The translations under genes and the position numbers were made by a program. Of a stretch of DNA of 64,000 nucleotides, positions 23,591-35,809 are shown in pieces. This DNA comes from Bradysia coprophila (taxonomy: Eukaryota; Arthropoda; Insecta; Diptera; Sciaridae), in NCBI RefSeq assembly GCF_014529535.1, contig NW_023503423.1:8455340-8519339 (forward strand), read 5' to 3'. How positions within the stretch are numbered: position 1 is the first letter of the stretch; each line of letters opens with the position of its first letter. Under the pieces are notes generated by a model. The model was not told the DNA's origin. It saw only the letters and a program-made list of their open reading frames with translations, and ran no database searches.

Positions 23591-24557
23591 TTACGAATGA
23601 AAATTCGATAGCTTGCAGGAATGAAAATTGTTGAAGTGAAAAACGTTTGCTTGATTGTACCTGGTGTACAAGGACTTTTCATAAATTGTTAGCAGCGATT
23701 TTGTAGGAGTGACGTTTCGTTGCTTTTATTAATACTTTTCCAGACGGCAGCCGAGGCTCATCGTCCATATGACCAATAAAATTTGAGGAAAGAAATGGAG
23801 AAGAAACTATTCCAGTGATATTGAGATTGTTGCGCTTGCTTTACCGTTCTACAAAATTTTTGAGTCGTCGAATTTTGTATCTTGTAAAAATTCACTGAAT
23901 CTTTCTGCACTCCGATAATAAAAGAAAATCTCCTATGACACTGTTCATATGAAATATTTATCATTCACCAACATCAGTACGTCATTGAACAACAACAACA
24001 ACAACAAAAATGTTCAGAAATTTTATGTCATTTCATTTTCATTAAAATTCGCCAAACATATTCACGTGCAAATGATACTAGTGACCATTCAAAATTGTTT
24101 CTCACCAAGACTATACTTCACAGGATCATTTCTGTAGTATATCTTCAATCGTTTCTATGTCAAAATAGAAGCAAAACAAACCACGATGAAGAGTTGTGGT
24201 GCTTCACCTGAAAGCGTGAGGGAGACTTATGGGCTGGTGTAAATCGGACCATAAGTTGTCGATGATCGCTGGCTTGTTCATTCAGGCTTGGGTGGGGTGC
24301 TTTCTGAGTGGCCCATAAAAAGTTTATAATTAAAAGAAAAGGCATGATTATTCGTGGTTATCGGTTTCTCGTATGATCGATGTAATTTTCGCGAATTTGA
24401 TTCGATGCGTGAAACGTCGCTTTTCATGGTTCTAGCTCAATTGTTACCTTTTGAGAATTGTTCCAAGATATTGGTCGAACGGTGTATGTAATGAAGATGT
24501 GAATACTTAAACAAAAATGTTGGAAAATGTAATTGAAAATTTTAATAAATTAACAAG
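23591..24557. other. Intergenic region, dynein light chain to GCP5
   Basis: No gene or clear repeat, apart from a short CAA microsatellite near 23990-24007. It contains the presumed light-chain promoter and the GCP5 3' UTR. Confidence 0.5.
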
Positions 24558-27500
24558 TTAATAGGGTCTGGAACAGTTGAATGCAGCAGACAGACCAGCC
24601 ACTGTAGCAAGAACAAATTCACATAAATAAAACGGAAACGAAAAATCAGCAAATGAAAACACTCACTTTGAGCATTGTTTGCAGTGTATACTTCCGACAA
24701 AAGTGTGTCGGCTAAAAATGCATGGCAATTGATGTAAGTTTTCTCGAGAGAGCAAATTTCGTCCAAAACAAATGACCCATCCAGTTCATCTTTGGAGCTT
24801 TCGATATTCAGCCATTCATCTTTCAATATTGACACCAAAGACAGAAGCTGAATAAAGAGGCGTCAATTGATCACTGATTGATCCGCCACCCACATATTGA
24901 AATGACAAACCTGAGTGATCCCTTGGCAAATATTCTCATTCTTCTTCGTTTGGAAGCACAATTCAGCCACTTTATTGATGTACGCGGAATGAGTGTTGAT
25001 GATTTCGGTTAAATTTTTGGCACTCTCAATGTTCGTATTCAGTTCGTGGCTCTGGAAATGCAGCACCGTGGTCATGAAATGACTAAGTAGCGATTGCAGA
25101 GAATACATCAACCAATTGCGTAGCAATGCCAAACGCTTGAACGTTGAACGAACGATGTTCGGTTCGCCGTACAGTACGATCTTCTTGAATTGGACAGGGA
25201 AGCGAAGATTTTCCAGTGTCCATATGCCCCATTTCATCTTAAGTAGGAAACGGAACACTGCGAGTGGAAATTTTTGAGTGACAAATGCAAGAAACCAGTA
25301 CTGAGACATCAACGACCACGCGTACAATGCATTCAGTCGAAGACCATAAATTTACCTTTGTTGTACTTCTCAATGCATGGTTCGCTGATGATATTGTAAA
25401 GATGTTCATCGCCGACGTAGCTTAATGATATTTCGTCGATTGCTCGAATAACCTAGAATAGGCAATGAGATAAACGAAACAAAATCGTCAGAGTTCCGTC
25501 TACCACTTACATCTCTTATCGATTCTTTCGTATTGACGTGAACCTTGAAAAGGAACGACGAATTTGAGATTCTGTACGACAATATGCCGTTGAGTTGAGC
25601 GGTTAGGATGAATGGATTGTTCCACGAATTTCCACTTTCGATCTGAAACAGTTTTTGTTTGCTTTTGTATTGATGGTTCGTTGGCTACGTAACGGTCTAA
25701 AGCAAGATGAATTTGTTCCAACACTTACCTGTGTAAACAGGTTCGAATAGAAATCAGACATCAGATCGCCAGCTTCTATAAAGTAAATTTTCTGTAAATT
25801 GTGCAAGTGATGGACGAGCTGATGTTCATTTTTGTAAATTTCCAGAACGTAATTGTTTGCGACAGAAAGTCGTGCTCTCAGTAAAGTTGTGAGAATTGCG
25901 CGGAAGAACTGACAATATGGCAAAATGAATGATGTAGCCGGTCGTAGACGTTCGAATAAATTATCTTCCGGCTCCAATGAGAAGTAAATGTAGCGGTTGG
26001 GTGTTTCGTAGTCGCCACTTTTTTCCATTTGACGCAATTCCTTTTCGAACAGAAACATAAACGGATTCTTGGCGAATTCGTTGCGAAATTTGGCTATTTG
26101 TTCAGGTGGGTAAGCTAGCGGTTTCAGCGGCGGCTCTGATTCGATTTTTTCAGCCGGCGACGGTAAGTGATCGTTGCCTTTTTTTGGAGGTTTAGGTAGC
26201 TTGTTGGACAGCAATTGAAGGAATGTGTTGTAAAGATTGTCTGGAATTCATTGCAATAGAAGATTCAAGTGAATCAAAATTGGTTCCGACTCAAACTTAA
26301 TTTACCTTGACTGCCAATCAGCTTTCGTACGTCACGAATTTTATCCATTTTGTACAAAATGCTCAACGTGAAGCCAGCTTCAACAGCGAACGTTTGAAGT
26401 ATCTTAAAGAAACTGCAATCGGTGATGACTGACTTACGCGACGGATCGAGTTCATCATAAGTCCTCAGTTCATAAACGTCGACCAGATCGATGTCTCGCG
26501 TAACACTAAAGTGCAATGCGTGCAATGGTTTGATGAAGATAATCTTCTGTTATTTTCGGTTTCTGAGAACGTACCTCTTCACTAAGTACTCATCCCTCCA
26601 ATCCTCCAATCTACCTTCAGTGCACCAGTTATCGGTAATGCGCAAATACGTTTGAATGGACACTAGAAACAATGTTGTGGCATAATGGTTTTGGCTTGCG
26701 GTGATCGATGACCGTATTTCATCCATTAATCCACAAATCAAGTAGGCAGCACAAACGTGATCTGTAATTCAGTATTTACCTTTGAGTAACGTCGTAATGG
26801 GTTGATTAATTTGGTACAATTTACTCGGATACTGATTGAAGTCTAGCGTAACATTGTGGTAGATTTTGTACAAATGTTCAATGGTTGTGAAGTGTTCGCG
26901 CAATTCGTGATGCAAATTGACAATCGTAACCGGACGCACAAGTTGATCCAGTTCGTTGACTTGTCTTTCTTTGGCAAGAACGAAACGTAGAAACGGACCC
27001 ATGCACTGTTCAATACCGTCGACGAAACACTGGTATGTATGTGGCGGGCTTTTCTGTTCCAACCGCTTTACACTCCGGCAAAATGTGTCCAATCGACGCA
27101 CCAAAGTCATTATATGACTGAATTCTTTCAAAAATGACTGAATGACCGGCTGTTGGAAAAGGTTGATGTTCAATTGTGTTTTAACCAAAAAAATTTGCAC
27201 CGAATTACACATACCAGCGAGAGACTGTTCAGAGACACCAGATCGTTTACTTCCACTGAATCGTTTACGATGCTGAAAAATTTACAATTGGTCGGTGCAC
27301 GAAACATGAACAAAATCTCCCTGATCAAGCAATACTCCGATGTGGTTGATATTTTGAGCTTATCAGTACGGTCATTCCTGGAAATGAAATTTTAATTGGA
27401 AGTGAGTGGCACACTGCGTACGTGGATTGGTGTCCCAATACACGCACACTGTTTGCAACTACTCTCCACTAGACCAAAAAACTTACCAAAAGTGGCAATA

Positions 27501-28384
27501 ATTGGCTGTCTTAAAATCGGACACCGATGGATAGATATAATTCGGATCGTTCCACCAATGGTGCTGTACTTTGGCGAAAAGGAAAGACCTCAGCACCGAC
27601 CCTCTCGTGTCCATCAATGTGAATGGATTGGGTTTCTGTGGTCGCTGCAGGCCTGGGAACATGGCATCTATTTTCTTATCATACTCATCCACATTACTGT
27701 CACTTTGAGTCGGACAGTCGCTGTTAGACTTTTCTTCCGCATTCTCGTCTTCATCGTCTGACCACACCTGTTGATGAATATTTCTTTAAAACAATTTTCA
27801 TCCATGGATGTCAGCACTGGAGACGCACACTCAATTCAGAATCACTAAATTCCTGCTCAACAAAAGAACTTCTCATGGCGACTCCACCACCACCAAGATC
27901 GCTTTCTTCTGCATTGGCATCTTCTTTCAATGCGCCGAGGTTGATTAATTGCTTATTTTTGGTCACGCCGTCGATAGGATTTCGTGAAGTGTTCAGTAGG
28001 AAGCTCAAAATACGCCATTCGATGTCCGTTTCTGGATGATCCTTGCAGATTGGATGTGAACAGAATGATTTGCAGAGGTCTTTCAGCCGATCACCGTACG
28101 GTTTGTAATTTGATATTTCGAAACGTTCGCCCAGACCGTTGATTTGGCGACGAAGCTCGTGACTGTTCACCGACGTGTATTTTGTGTTGATGATGTTCGA
28201 AAGTAGGTAATCGACACCAACTTTGAAATTGGGATCCGTTTCCTGGAACAACGGATAAATTTGTGCTAAATCTAAATTCGTTCGTTGCGGAAGCAAAATA
28301 ACTCACGTTTATTCCCAACAATGACTTGACCAGTTTAGGAACATTTTCAGCAATTATTTGTTCTCGGATCTCGCGAAAACTCAT
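24558..28384 (-). CDS. Grip128: Gamma-tubulin complex component 5 (GCP5 / Grip128)
   Basis: Thirteen exons on the minus strand, from MSFREIREQ at 28384 to AAFNCSRPY at 24558: 28307-28384, 27829-28242, 27487-27767, 27215-27377, 26780-27149, about 26583-26761, 26306-26546, 25729-26240, 25511-25642, 25356-25452, 24911-25257, 24667-24847, 24558-24601. About 1012 aa, like human GCP5. The N-terminal GRIP1 part includes the acidic VWSDDEDENAEE and HHWWNDPN. RITDNWCTEGRLEDWRDEYL is the GCP segment after the first helical bundles. The C-terminal GRIP2 part, which binds gamma-tubulin, includes IESGNSWNNPFILTAQLNG, KVHVNTKESIRD and MKWGIWTLENLRFP. GCP5 is a subunit of the gamma-tubulin ring complex that nucleates microtubules. 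The junction after DEYL is odd: it needs a 36-base intron or contains an in-frame TAA (26550-26552). Confidence 0.88.
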
Positions 28385-28756
28385 GTTACCGCTGTTGTAA
28401 AAAGACAGTAACAGTTGAAGTCTTTGAAATAGGGTTTTTCATTTGTTTTATTAGTTTTGATTTTGCAGAAATTCTTCTTATTATTTTAAACATATTTGTT
28501 ATGGTCAGAGGTTTCCAATGCCATATGACCAGCTAAACCAGCTAAACACAACCATGGTTCTGAAAAAACAGGTTAAGACAATTCTGAGTTTCATTTCATT
28601 TATTTCCAAAATCAAATTTCTTCGAAACTCCAGTATGCGTTACAATTCTAAGGAGCTACAACACGAGTTGATGGCGGTGGCACACAGATTTTGACAATTT
28701 AGGCAAATTTTATTAAACTGTCTCATTACAGATTATGTGAAATGTCTACTTATAAC

Positions 28757-28893
28757 CAGGTATGGTCTGTTCATACAAACCGGAGGACATAGCGATTTCA
28801 TATAAACAAACTTAACCTCTCATGAGAGGAGTTTGTTTATATGAAATCGCTATATCCTCCGCTACTTACAAAGTTTGACATTCCACCATACCT
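28757..28893. mobile_element. Palindromic MITE
   Basis: A perfect inner stem (AGCGATTTCATATAAACAAAC against its complement) around CCTCTCATGAGAGG sits within imperfect outer ends of AAGGTATGGT type. About 137 bp, no open frame. Confidence 0.75.
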
Positions 28894-29194
28894 TGTGTTG
28901 ACGTTCATTGCTTATACCGGGTATTTTATGATCTCCAAATGGCAAATTGGCTTCGGCTCGAACTATTAACCATTTCTCTAACTTAAAATACCCTTTACAG
29001 TGCTTGAAGCATAAAATACTATTTTTATCAAGTTTATCGAGTGTGTTTAACAACATTTATCTAAATTGTCAAAATTTCTTTGCCAAGCCTTCGTCGCAGT
29101 GTATCAACCCGATCTTTCAGAGCCTTGGTCTATCCTTCATATTTTAAGTCTATGTTACCTATTGTCTAGGGATGGGAGACGTTCAAAATTATCG

Positions 29195-29530
29195 ATAATA
29201 TCAATCGAAAGAAATTATCGATAATTGATTAATCATATCGTTATCGATAATTTAATAATTATCGATAATTATCAAAATATCGAAATTCGATAATTATCAA
29301 AATATCGATATTTTGATATTTATCTGAAAATTCATGATAATGTACCGATATATCGGAATATATCGATAAATATCGGATTTTCGGACCGAAATATCGATAT
29401 ATCGAATTATCGATATCTTGATAATTATCAAAATATCGATAATTATCGATATTTTTTTGATAATTTTCGATAAAAAAAGTCGATAATTATCGATTATCGA
29501 TAATTGATAATTATCGATAATCATTTTCAT
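29195..29530. repeat. ATCGATAATTATCGAT low-complexity tract
   Basis: About 335 bp made almost wholly of overlapping ATCGATA and ATTATCGA words, self-complementary throughout. Open frames across it are meaningless Ile/Asp repeats. It ends with GCCCATGCCTAC on the right, echoing GGGATGGGAGACG on the left, which hints at short inverted ends. Confidence 0.8.
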
Positions 29531-30429
29531 TATCGCCCATGCCTACTATTGTCTTTTGCAGGTGCAGCGCTGTCACAAAAGACTTGAGAAATTAATGTCT
29601 TTCTCATGGATCACTACTAAACAAGATACGCACTAGACTAGACACGTATAAGAAATAAGTCTGTAAATACGTTTTTGTCAACACAAACATGTTACAATGG
29701 TTAACACAACAATAATAACATGGTTGCAGAAAACATGGTATGTTTATCACTAACATAAGTATAAAATTAATTGGTAACATTGGACCCGGACAAGTATTGT
29801 GACAGACATAATATTTCGCTACAGTTTTCGAAGAAGACAAAACTGAGGCGCTACAGGATATAGAAAATGATTGCACTATTCGCACAAACTCTTAACTCAG
29901 TTAACTAGTTCTCATTGCTATAATGTAATTTAAACTCGAAACTTTGATATGAATCGATGCAATTTATTTATTTAAATATCATTTTTCGAACAGATACGTC
30001 CTAACTTTTGTATTTTTTCGGTATTTGTTCCACGTCTCAGATAAGCGACTCCCTTTACTTCTTTCTTTTCTAAAATATCCTTGTTGTCCATTGGTTGATG
30101 CATAGCATCTGCAACCAAGCAGTAGAACAGATTTTCCAAGAGGGGCCTGCGTATACAACCATAATATGCTGTCATTATAAAAGTGAGAGTTGCCGGTGTA
30201 CTATATTTTGGATACAGATGATCTAGTTGTTGAAAGTATTTTGGTTTCGATAATTAAATGTTTCATCTAATTGTTTATTGACAAATTTTCATTAAATAAT
30301 AATATTTGACAATTATTTGTGCGAATTTCTACATTTTAAAGTGAACTAAAAATTTAAAATGTTTGCCACTTTAGAGGCTCTCATTAAATTTATACTCACA
30401 ATAGTTATTTACGTATCGATTGAGGAGGC

Positions 30430-31640
30430 CGAAAGAGTTACGTATTAAGTTTTATATGCTGCCTACTGGGAACGAAAGTTGAAAAATGTAAGCCCAAGGG
30501 CCGAAAGTGACAGAAAATTGTAAGCCAAAGGGGCGAAAGCGAAGCTTTCGCCGCGTGGGCTTCCATATCTGTCACTTTCGGCCCGTGGGTTTATATTTTT
30601 AGGTCTTTTTTCTTTTAGAAAAAAAAACCCTATTGTGGACACTTCATCTGTCCGTCCGTCTGTCTGTCTGACCATGTGTCTGTCTCACTATTCAAAAATG
30701 AGACGATTCAAAATTGCAATTCTACTATGAGCAAATCAACACCAGGCAAATAATAATTATTTGTTATCTGATAACCGATCGCTCGCAGTTAACATTGCAA
30801 TTCTAAAATTTGGTAGTTGGTAGCTGACAACCGAACGTAATTTTCGGCAGAGATGTTTACTATTCGAGAACTACGCACCGACTGACGAAATTATTCTACC
30901 TGCTTGCCGATTTATAAAACGAAAATTTGGTAGGTGGTAGTTTTGGTAGTTGATAGTTTTGGTAGTTGCCAGCTGAAATTCAAAATTGCAAAGTCACTAT
31001 GAGCGAATCAACACCAGGCAAATAATAATTATTTGTTATCTGATAACCGATAGCTCACAGTTAACATTGCAATTCTAAAATTTTGTAGTTGGTAGCTGAC
31101 TGTAAATATTATAATTGACTACCAAACGTAATTTTCGGCAGAGATGTTTACTATTCGAGAGCTGCGCACCAACTGACAAAATTATTCTGCCTGCTTGCCT
31201 ATTTAAAGCTTGAATTTTTGGTAGTTGACTACCAAACTGGTAGTTGACTACCATACTGATAGAGAGGTGGTAGAGATGTTAACTGTTTGAGAGCTGCACA
31301 TCGATTGATGAAATTATTTAGGCTGCTTGCCTATTTATAATTCGATAATTTGGTAGTTGACTACCAAACTGGTAGTTGAATACCAAAATGGTAGTTGAAT
31401 ACTAAATTGGTAGTTGACTACGAAACTGATAGAACGATGGTGGCGATGTTTACTGTTCAACAGCTGGATATCGACTGAAGAAACTATTCTTCCTGCTTGC
31501 CTAATTATAACTAACGTATTTGGTAGTTGGTATCTCGAGAAGTGAGAAAATTGAGAGAAAGAAAAAAGACCTCACTAGGCTTATAGCCGGTCTATTCTTG
31601 TTTTCTTTCGTCCCGCAGTAGGAAGCATATAAAAAATGTT
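30430..31640. mobile_element. Inverted-repeat element with internal diverged tandem repeats
   Basis: Outer words TATATGCTGCCTACTG (about 30452) and, inverted, a near copy at 31605-31632 bound the element. An inner inverted pair based on AGGTCTTTTTTCTTT lies at about 30600 and 31565. Between them, about 30690-31550, are four diverged tandem copies (about 110-290 bp) with GGTAGTTGACTACCAAACT blocks and a shared CAGAGATGTTTACTATTCGA. Left of this is a hairpin of GGGCCGAAAGTGACAG type (30500-30590) and a CTGTCCGTCCGTCTGTCTG tract. No transposase seen. Confidence 0.65.
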
Positions 31641-32076
31641 GTTTATTTTGTGGCAGATCATATTAGAGAGGCTGTTCCAAGGCAAATTGTCAAATTTCAT
31701 CCATAGAGACATAACCTCATCAATATTTGTATGAGCACCGAGCTCTGTGGATGAAATCGTGTTCGTCTGCCAGTCAAATTTCGTGTTTACAGTTACTTGG
31801 AACAAACCTATAATATCCGTTAAAAAAATCTGTTCTAGTGCTTGGTTCAGTGTTATGGTTGATGACAATAATTTGTGACAGATACACATTTTGTACATCT
31901 ATCGGACTGGCAAGTAAACGACTCAACGATCAATCTGTGGGAAGATTCTGATTTCCACTTAAATTATTAAAACTCAATTACTCTACACATTTCTCTACAG
32001 GGTGTTTCCACTATTTATTCACTATAACTTACAAAGTGAAAATTGCCATCTTTTCAATGATAACGACACAAAGTCA

Positions 32077-35000
32077 TCATTCCAAAGCGTTTAGCAAAAA
32101 CATTGTGATCGAATAAATGTTTTTGATCACCTGTAAATGACACAAACAAAATGGATTCGATTTAAAGTCTCCTCCATCCTTAGATATTACTGATCGACAT
32201 TATCCAAACCTGTACCCCAGTTGCAAAGTTCAATGGCATGATACCGGCTACATTAATAGATTTCAGTTTTTTGACCACACACAGAGCAAACAGTATGTCC
32301 TTTTGACAAGAGACATCGTACACATACCAATCCGAGTGGAATATAATCGACGCAATTCTTTCGGCCTATAATTCAAACGAATAAATTCGAAAAGTAAAAG
32401 TGTCTTTTTATGAACGAAAACGATTTGATAAAAGAACGACAACATGAAAAACGGGAAGTCCAAATTTACTGCGTATACGATACATTATGGACTACAAGTT
32501 TATACTGTCTATTGACTATGTCTACCTGGTTGTCCATTAATTGACCAATGTAGCAAAACAACATCAATTCAGTTAGAAAGTATACACAAGCTCCTAAACC
32601 ACCAACGTAGTCCAGCTGAAGCATAAAATGTACAAAGAAATATCGGTCTAGCTAATAATCTAATCTGGTGCTTGTAAGTACCGCCAAATATCCAAATATC
32701 AATGTTGACATTGTAAAAAAACAGCATCCAATTTGTACAGTTGTGATCAGGCTGTACAACTCGTTTATTGATAGGTTAAATCTGTAACAAAGTTGAAAAG
32801 TAAAGCGTAAATTGTCAACGTTACAAATACACGCTGTTCCAAAGGTAAGCTATTGAAAACTATTTTTCATGTGTCGGGGCCGAAAATGATTTTTCTCTGG
32901 TTTTCGACCCCTTACATGAAAATTTTTTTGAGTATCTGTTTTGGACGATTGATTTTAGGCACTTTCGCATGTAGCCCTCACTTCGTTCGATAAAAACAAT
33001 CGTCCAAAACAGATACACAAATAAGTATTACGTATCTACTATTACTTGTATATCTTAGGCAATTTCGCCTAAAGTGCCTAATAGTATTTTGCATAACAAG
33101 GGGGCTGCGGCGCGGGCTGCAAAATTCACACGTTTGAATTTTTTTACTTTTGCCCCGAGTGATGCATACTATTTTTTATGCCAAATACTGCGGAAGATTT
33201 GTATTTTCGGTCCGAAACAAAACATAATTTTAATTAAACTGTTGAGTTATCAACAAAATTTGCTGTAGAAACACCAAAATGCCGAAAAGCGCGGGGGGTC
33301 CAGGGGGCGGCAGCCCCCTGGTATAAAAATAAAAACAATTTAACAAATGAAATTACTGTAAACATACATTCACTTGCTCACAAAACATTTGGCTATCGTC
33401 AACACAACACTACACTCAATGCGTACTTTAAATCAAGTGAACATGTGTTTTCGAGACATATGAGGACCGAAAGTAAAATGATGACAGTGACATTTACTTT
33501 CGGCCCGCAAATACGCAAGCCCACGGGGCGAAAGTAAAATGATGACAGTGACATTTACTTTCGGCCCAAGGCCTGAATGTTTTTACTTTCGGTCACCATT
33601 TGAGGACCGAAAATACAAACTTTCGCAGTATTTGGCATAAAAAGAAAATTGTCCACAACAGATGCGTATATCACTTTTCATGTAAGGAGACAAAAATCCG
33701 AGAAAATTTCTGCAAACCCCCGTTTTCGGCCCGACACATGAGAAACTTAATACGTAACTATTTCGGCCTACTAAATCGTCACATTAATAACTATTTCATG
33801 TGTCGGGGCCGAAAATGAAGGAGTTTCGAGATTTTTCTCGGGTTTTCGACCCCTAACATGAAAATTTTTTTGAGTATCTGTTTTGGACGATTGATTTTAG
33901 GGAATTTCGCGAGCCCGAATGAAGTGAGCTAAAGTGGAAACGTCCAAAACAGATACACAAATAACTATTCTCCCCCAATCTGTCATCATTGTTTTGTTTT
34001 GAAAAATTAATTTTTCTGTTTCGTGGAGAAATAGTTATTTGTGTATCTGTTTTCGACGATTGTTTCTAGGCAATTTCGCGAAAGTGCCTAAAATCAATCG
34101 TCCAAAACAGATACACAAAAAATGTTTCATGTAAGGGGTCGAAAACCAAAGAAAAATCTCAAAACTCCCTCATTTTCGGCCCGACACATGAAAAATTGTT
34201 AATCACACCTCCCACACATGAAAAACGTTGTGAAAAAAGGCAGGAAATTAAAACTCGAGTAATTCGCGGCGCTCACTCTTCACTTTTGTGGGAATATCCT
34301 ATATCCTCTTTTATAACAAATAACTATCCTTTATATTGGAAACGAGCACAAAAGCATTTCCAGAAAAATCTGTATTTTATCCGCGGAATTAATTAATAAC
34401 TTTTAATAATAGTCAGTCATGCGTTCCACACGTCCTGTGGAAATTGTGTAGCAAATAACTGGTAACACGAAAATGGAGACTTTTAGAAAGTGGCAAGTCT
34501 AAGGTCTTTTGCACCATCATTAGATCTGCCATAAAATTTACCTCGCTGAATGCATTATCGCCGTTATTATGTTTCTGAATGCGGCTCTACGTTCTGCAAT
34601 GTTTTTGTTTCCCCTTTTCCACATGCCGTCGAATGTACGAAAATCGTCTTCGATTAATGTATTCAATGTGCCATATGCTTCCACAAATGTTACAAAAAAC
34701 ATACTCACAGCAACAGTGCCAAAACTATTCACCAACGCAGCAGTAACATTGAGCATTGTTGAAATCAAAAAGCTTCTGATGGTATCGTCGTCCAAAAAAG
34801 GAAAAATCAACGGAGAGACTGGTGTCAAAGTTCTGTTAACGACATAGTCGTAGATTGGATAAAACAGGTACACAACTCCTCCGAAGTAAACTCCAATGAT
34901 TATATGTTTGAAATGGTGGAAAATTGTTTTTTTTGCATCTGCAATAATGAGGTGTCTTCTTCCCTCGGTATTTTTGCTTGCCATTTTGTAGATGACATTG

Positions 35001-35438
35001 ACTAATGACAAAAATCTTTCGTGATTTAACACCACACTTGCAAATTTTATCATGACCTGCGTTAAACGAAAGTTACATTTTAGCGAATTCAGGTGGTAGC
35101 ACAACTGTGAACAATAATCTTACAGTAACAGTGAAACATAAGCCAGTTAACAATATAACACAATCAATGCTTGGAACCACCAACCAAAATGTATAGATCT
35201 CCGTCCAGGCGAAGAAAATATTCAAAATCATATTGACTTTCGATCGAACGTTAAATTTCCAATCTCTTCTAACTTCAATGCCCACAAAGTAAGCAAACCA
35301 ATTTATAAAATCGTAGATCGTATCGATTAGTTGAATGGTCGTTTTACCCACATCTGATCTCGTCGCATCACTTAGTTCCTTGAATTTAAAAAAGGGTTTA
35401 TTTAAGTAATTTAAAATAGATCTTCCTTTGAGAACCAA
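32077..35438 (-). CDS. Odorant receptor (7tm_6 family)
   Basis: Six exons on the minus strand: 35124-35438, 34542-35056, 32682-32781, 32526-32615, 32210-32365, 32077-32130. The frame is open for 409 codons. Several hydrophobic segments are seen (WLVVPSIDCVILLTGLCFTV; IIIGVYFGGVVYLFYPIYDY; MFFVTFVEAYGTL). The C-terminal exons have the classic insect receptor order: INELYSLITTVQIGCCFFTM, then YFLTELMLFCYIGQ, then IIFHSDWYVYDVSCQKDILF with the family S-W-Y motif, then NVAGIMPLNFATG, and a tiny last exon ending SITMFLLNALE. It would form a ligand-gated channel with Orco in olfactory neurons. The first codon used here is TTG and the frame stays open upstream, so the true ATG may lie in an earlier exon. 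Intron 2 (1.76 kb) is filled with foldback repeats. Confidence 0.85.
32868..33740. mobile_element. Foldback-type repeat in odorant receptor intron 2 (first)
   Basis: Ends read CATGTGTCGGGGCCGAAAAT at left and the diverged inverse at right. Inside are inverted copies of CTGTTTTGGACGATTG and several hairpins of GACCGAAAGTAAAATGATGA type (33470-33590). A GC-rich hairpin lies at 33288-33321. No open frame of note. Confidence 0.7.
33288..33321. repeat. GC-rich hairpin CCAGGGGGC/GCCCCCTGG
   Basis: After AGCGCGGGGGGT comes a perfect 9-bp stem, CCAGGGGGC - GGCA - GCCCCCTGG (33300-33321). Such G/C runs are foreign to the surrounding AT-rich DNA. The function is unknown. Confidence 0.75.
33797..34190. 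mobile_element. Foldback-type repeat in odorant receptor intron 2 (second)
   Basis: Ends CATGTGTCGGGGCCGAAAAT and inverse ATTTTCGGCCCGACACATG. Inner pairs based on TATCTGTTTTGGACGATTG and on AGGCAATTTCGCGAAAGTGCC are nested inside. About 394 bp, same family as 32868-33740 and better preserved. Confidence 0.8.
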
Positions 35439-35809
35439 AAAAAAGTCAACTTCGCCTCGGATTAAAAAAATTCACACGAAAACTACCCTGTTAAACTTTT
35501 TATCCCTTTCTCAGCCTGTTATTGGAGTGATTGCAACGCAGGCTGAAAACTTTGGGCTATTTTGTTTTTATTACACCAACCGCTTATTTTAAGCTACAAC
35601 ATTACATTGCATAATATTATAATATTTGGACTCAAGAACAAAGCACACAAAAAAACCGACAAGGCTATCAAAAACGAGGCTACTCACGTACGATCAGACA
35701 CATTCCACTCACGAATCAAATGAAAGGCAATAAAAGTGAATGGACGAAATTGAACAAGATTCTTAGAAGCGTCGACAGCAGTCTCTGGATGAATACACTG
35801 TTCATATCA
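35439..35809. other. Region upstream of the odorant receptor
   Basis: Presumed promoter and possibly a first exon of the receptor, whose reading frame stays open into this region. No separate gene recognised. Confidence 0.4.

Larger units (their letters stand above)
28385..32076. other. Repeat-rich intergenic region
   Basis: No convincing gene in 3.7 kb. It holds a palindromic MITE (28757-28893), an ATCGAT low-complexity tract (29195-29530) and a repeat-bearing element (30430-31640). A 67-codon frame at 29972-30175 (minus) and a 105-codon frame at 31581-31898 (minus) start with ATG but match nothing I recognise. Confidence 0.5.

Noticed and set aside
29972-30175. 67-aa ORF (GCIRRPLLENLFYCLVADAM)
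   Set aside because: Starts with ATG and looks protein-like, but has no recognisable family, splice partners or paralogue here.
31581-31898. 105-aa ORF next to the odorant receptor as a second receptor fragment
   Set aside because: The segment FDNLPWNSLSNM only vaguely recalls the receptor C-terminus, and the ORF ends inside a repeat.
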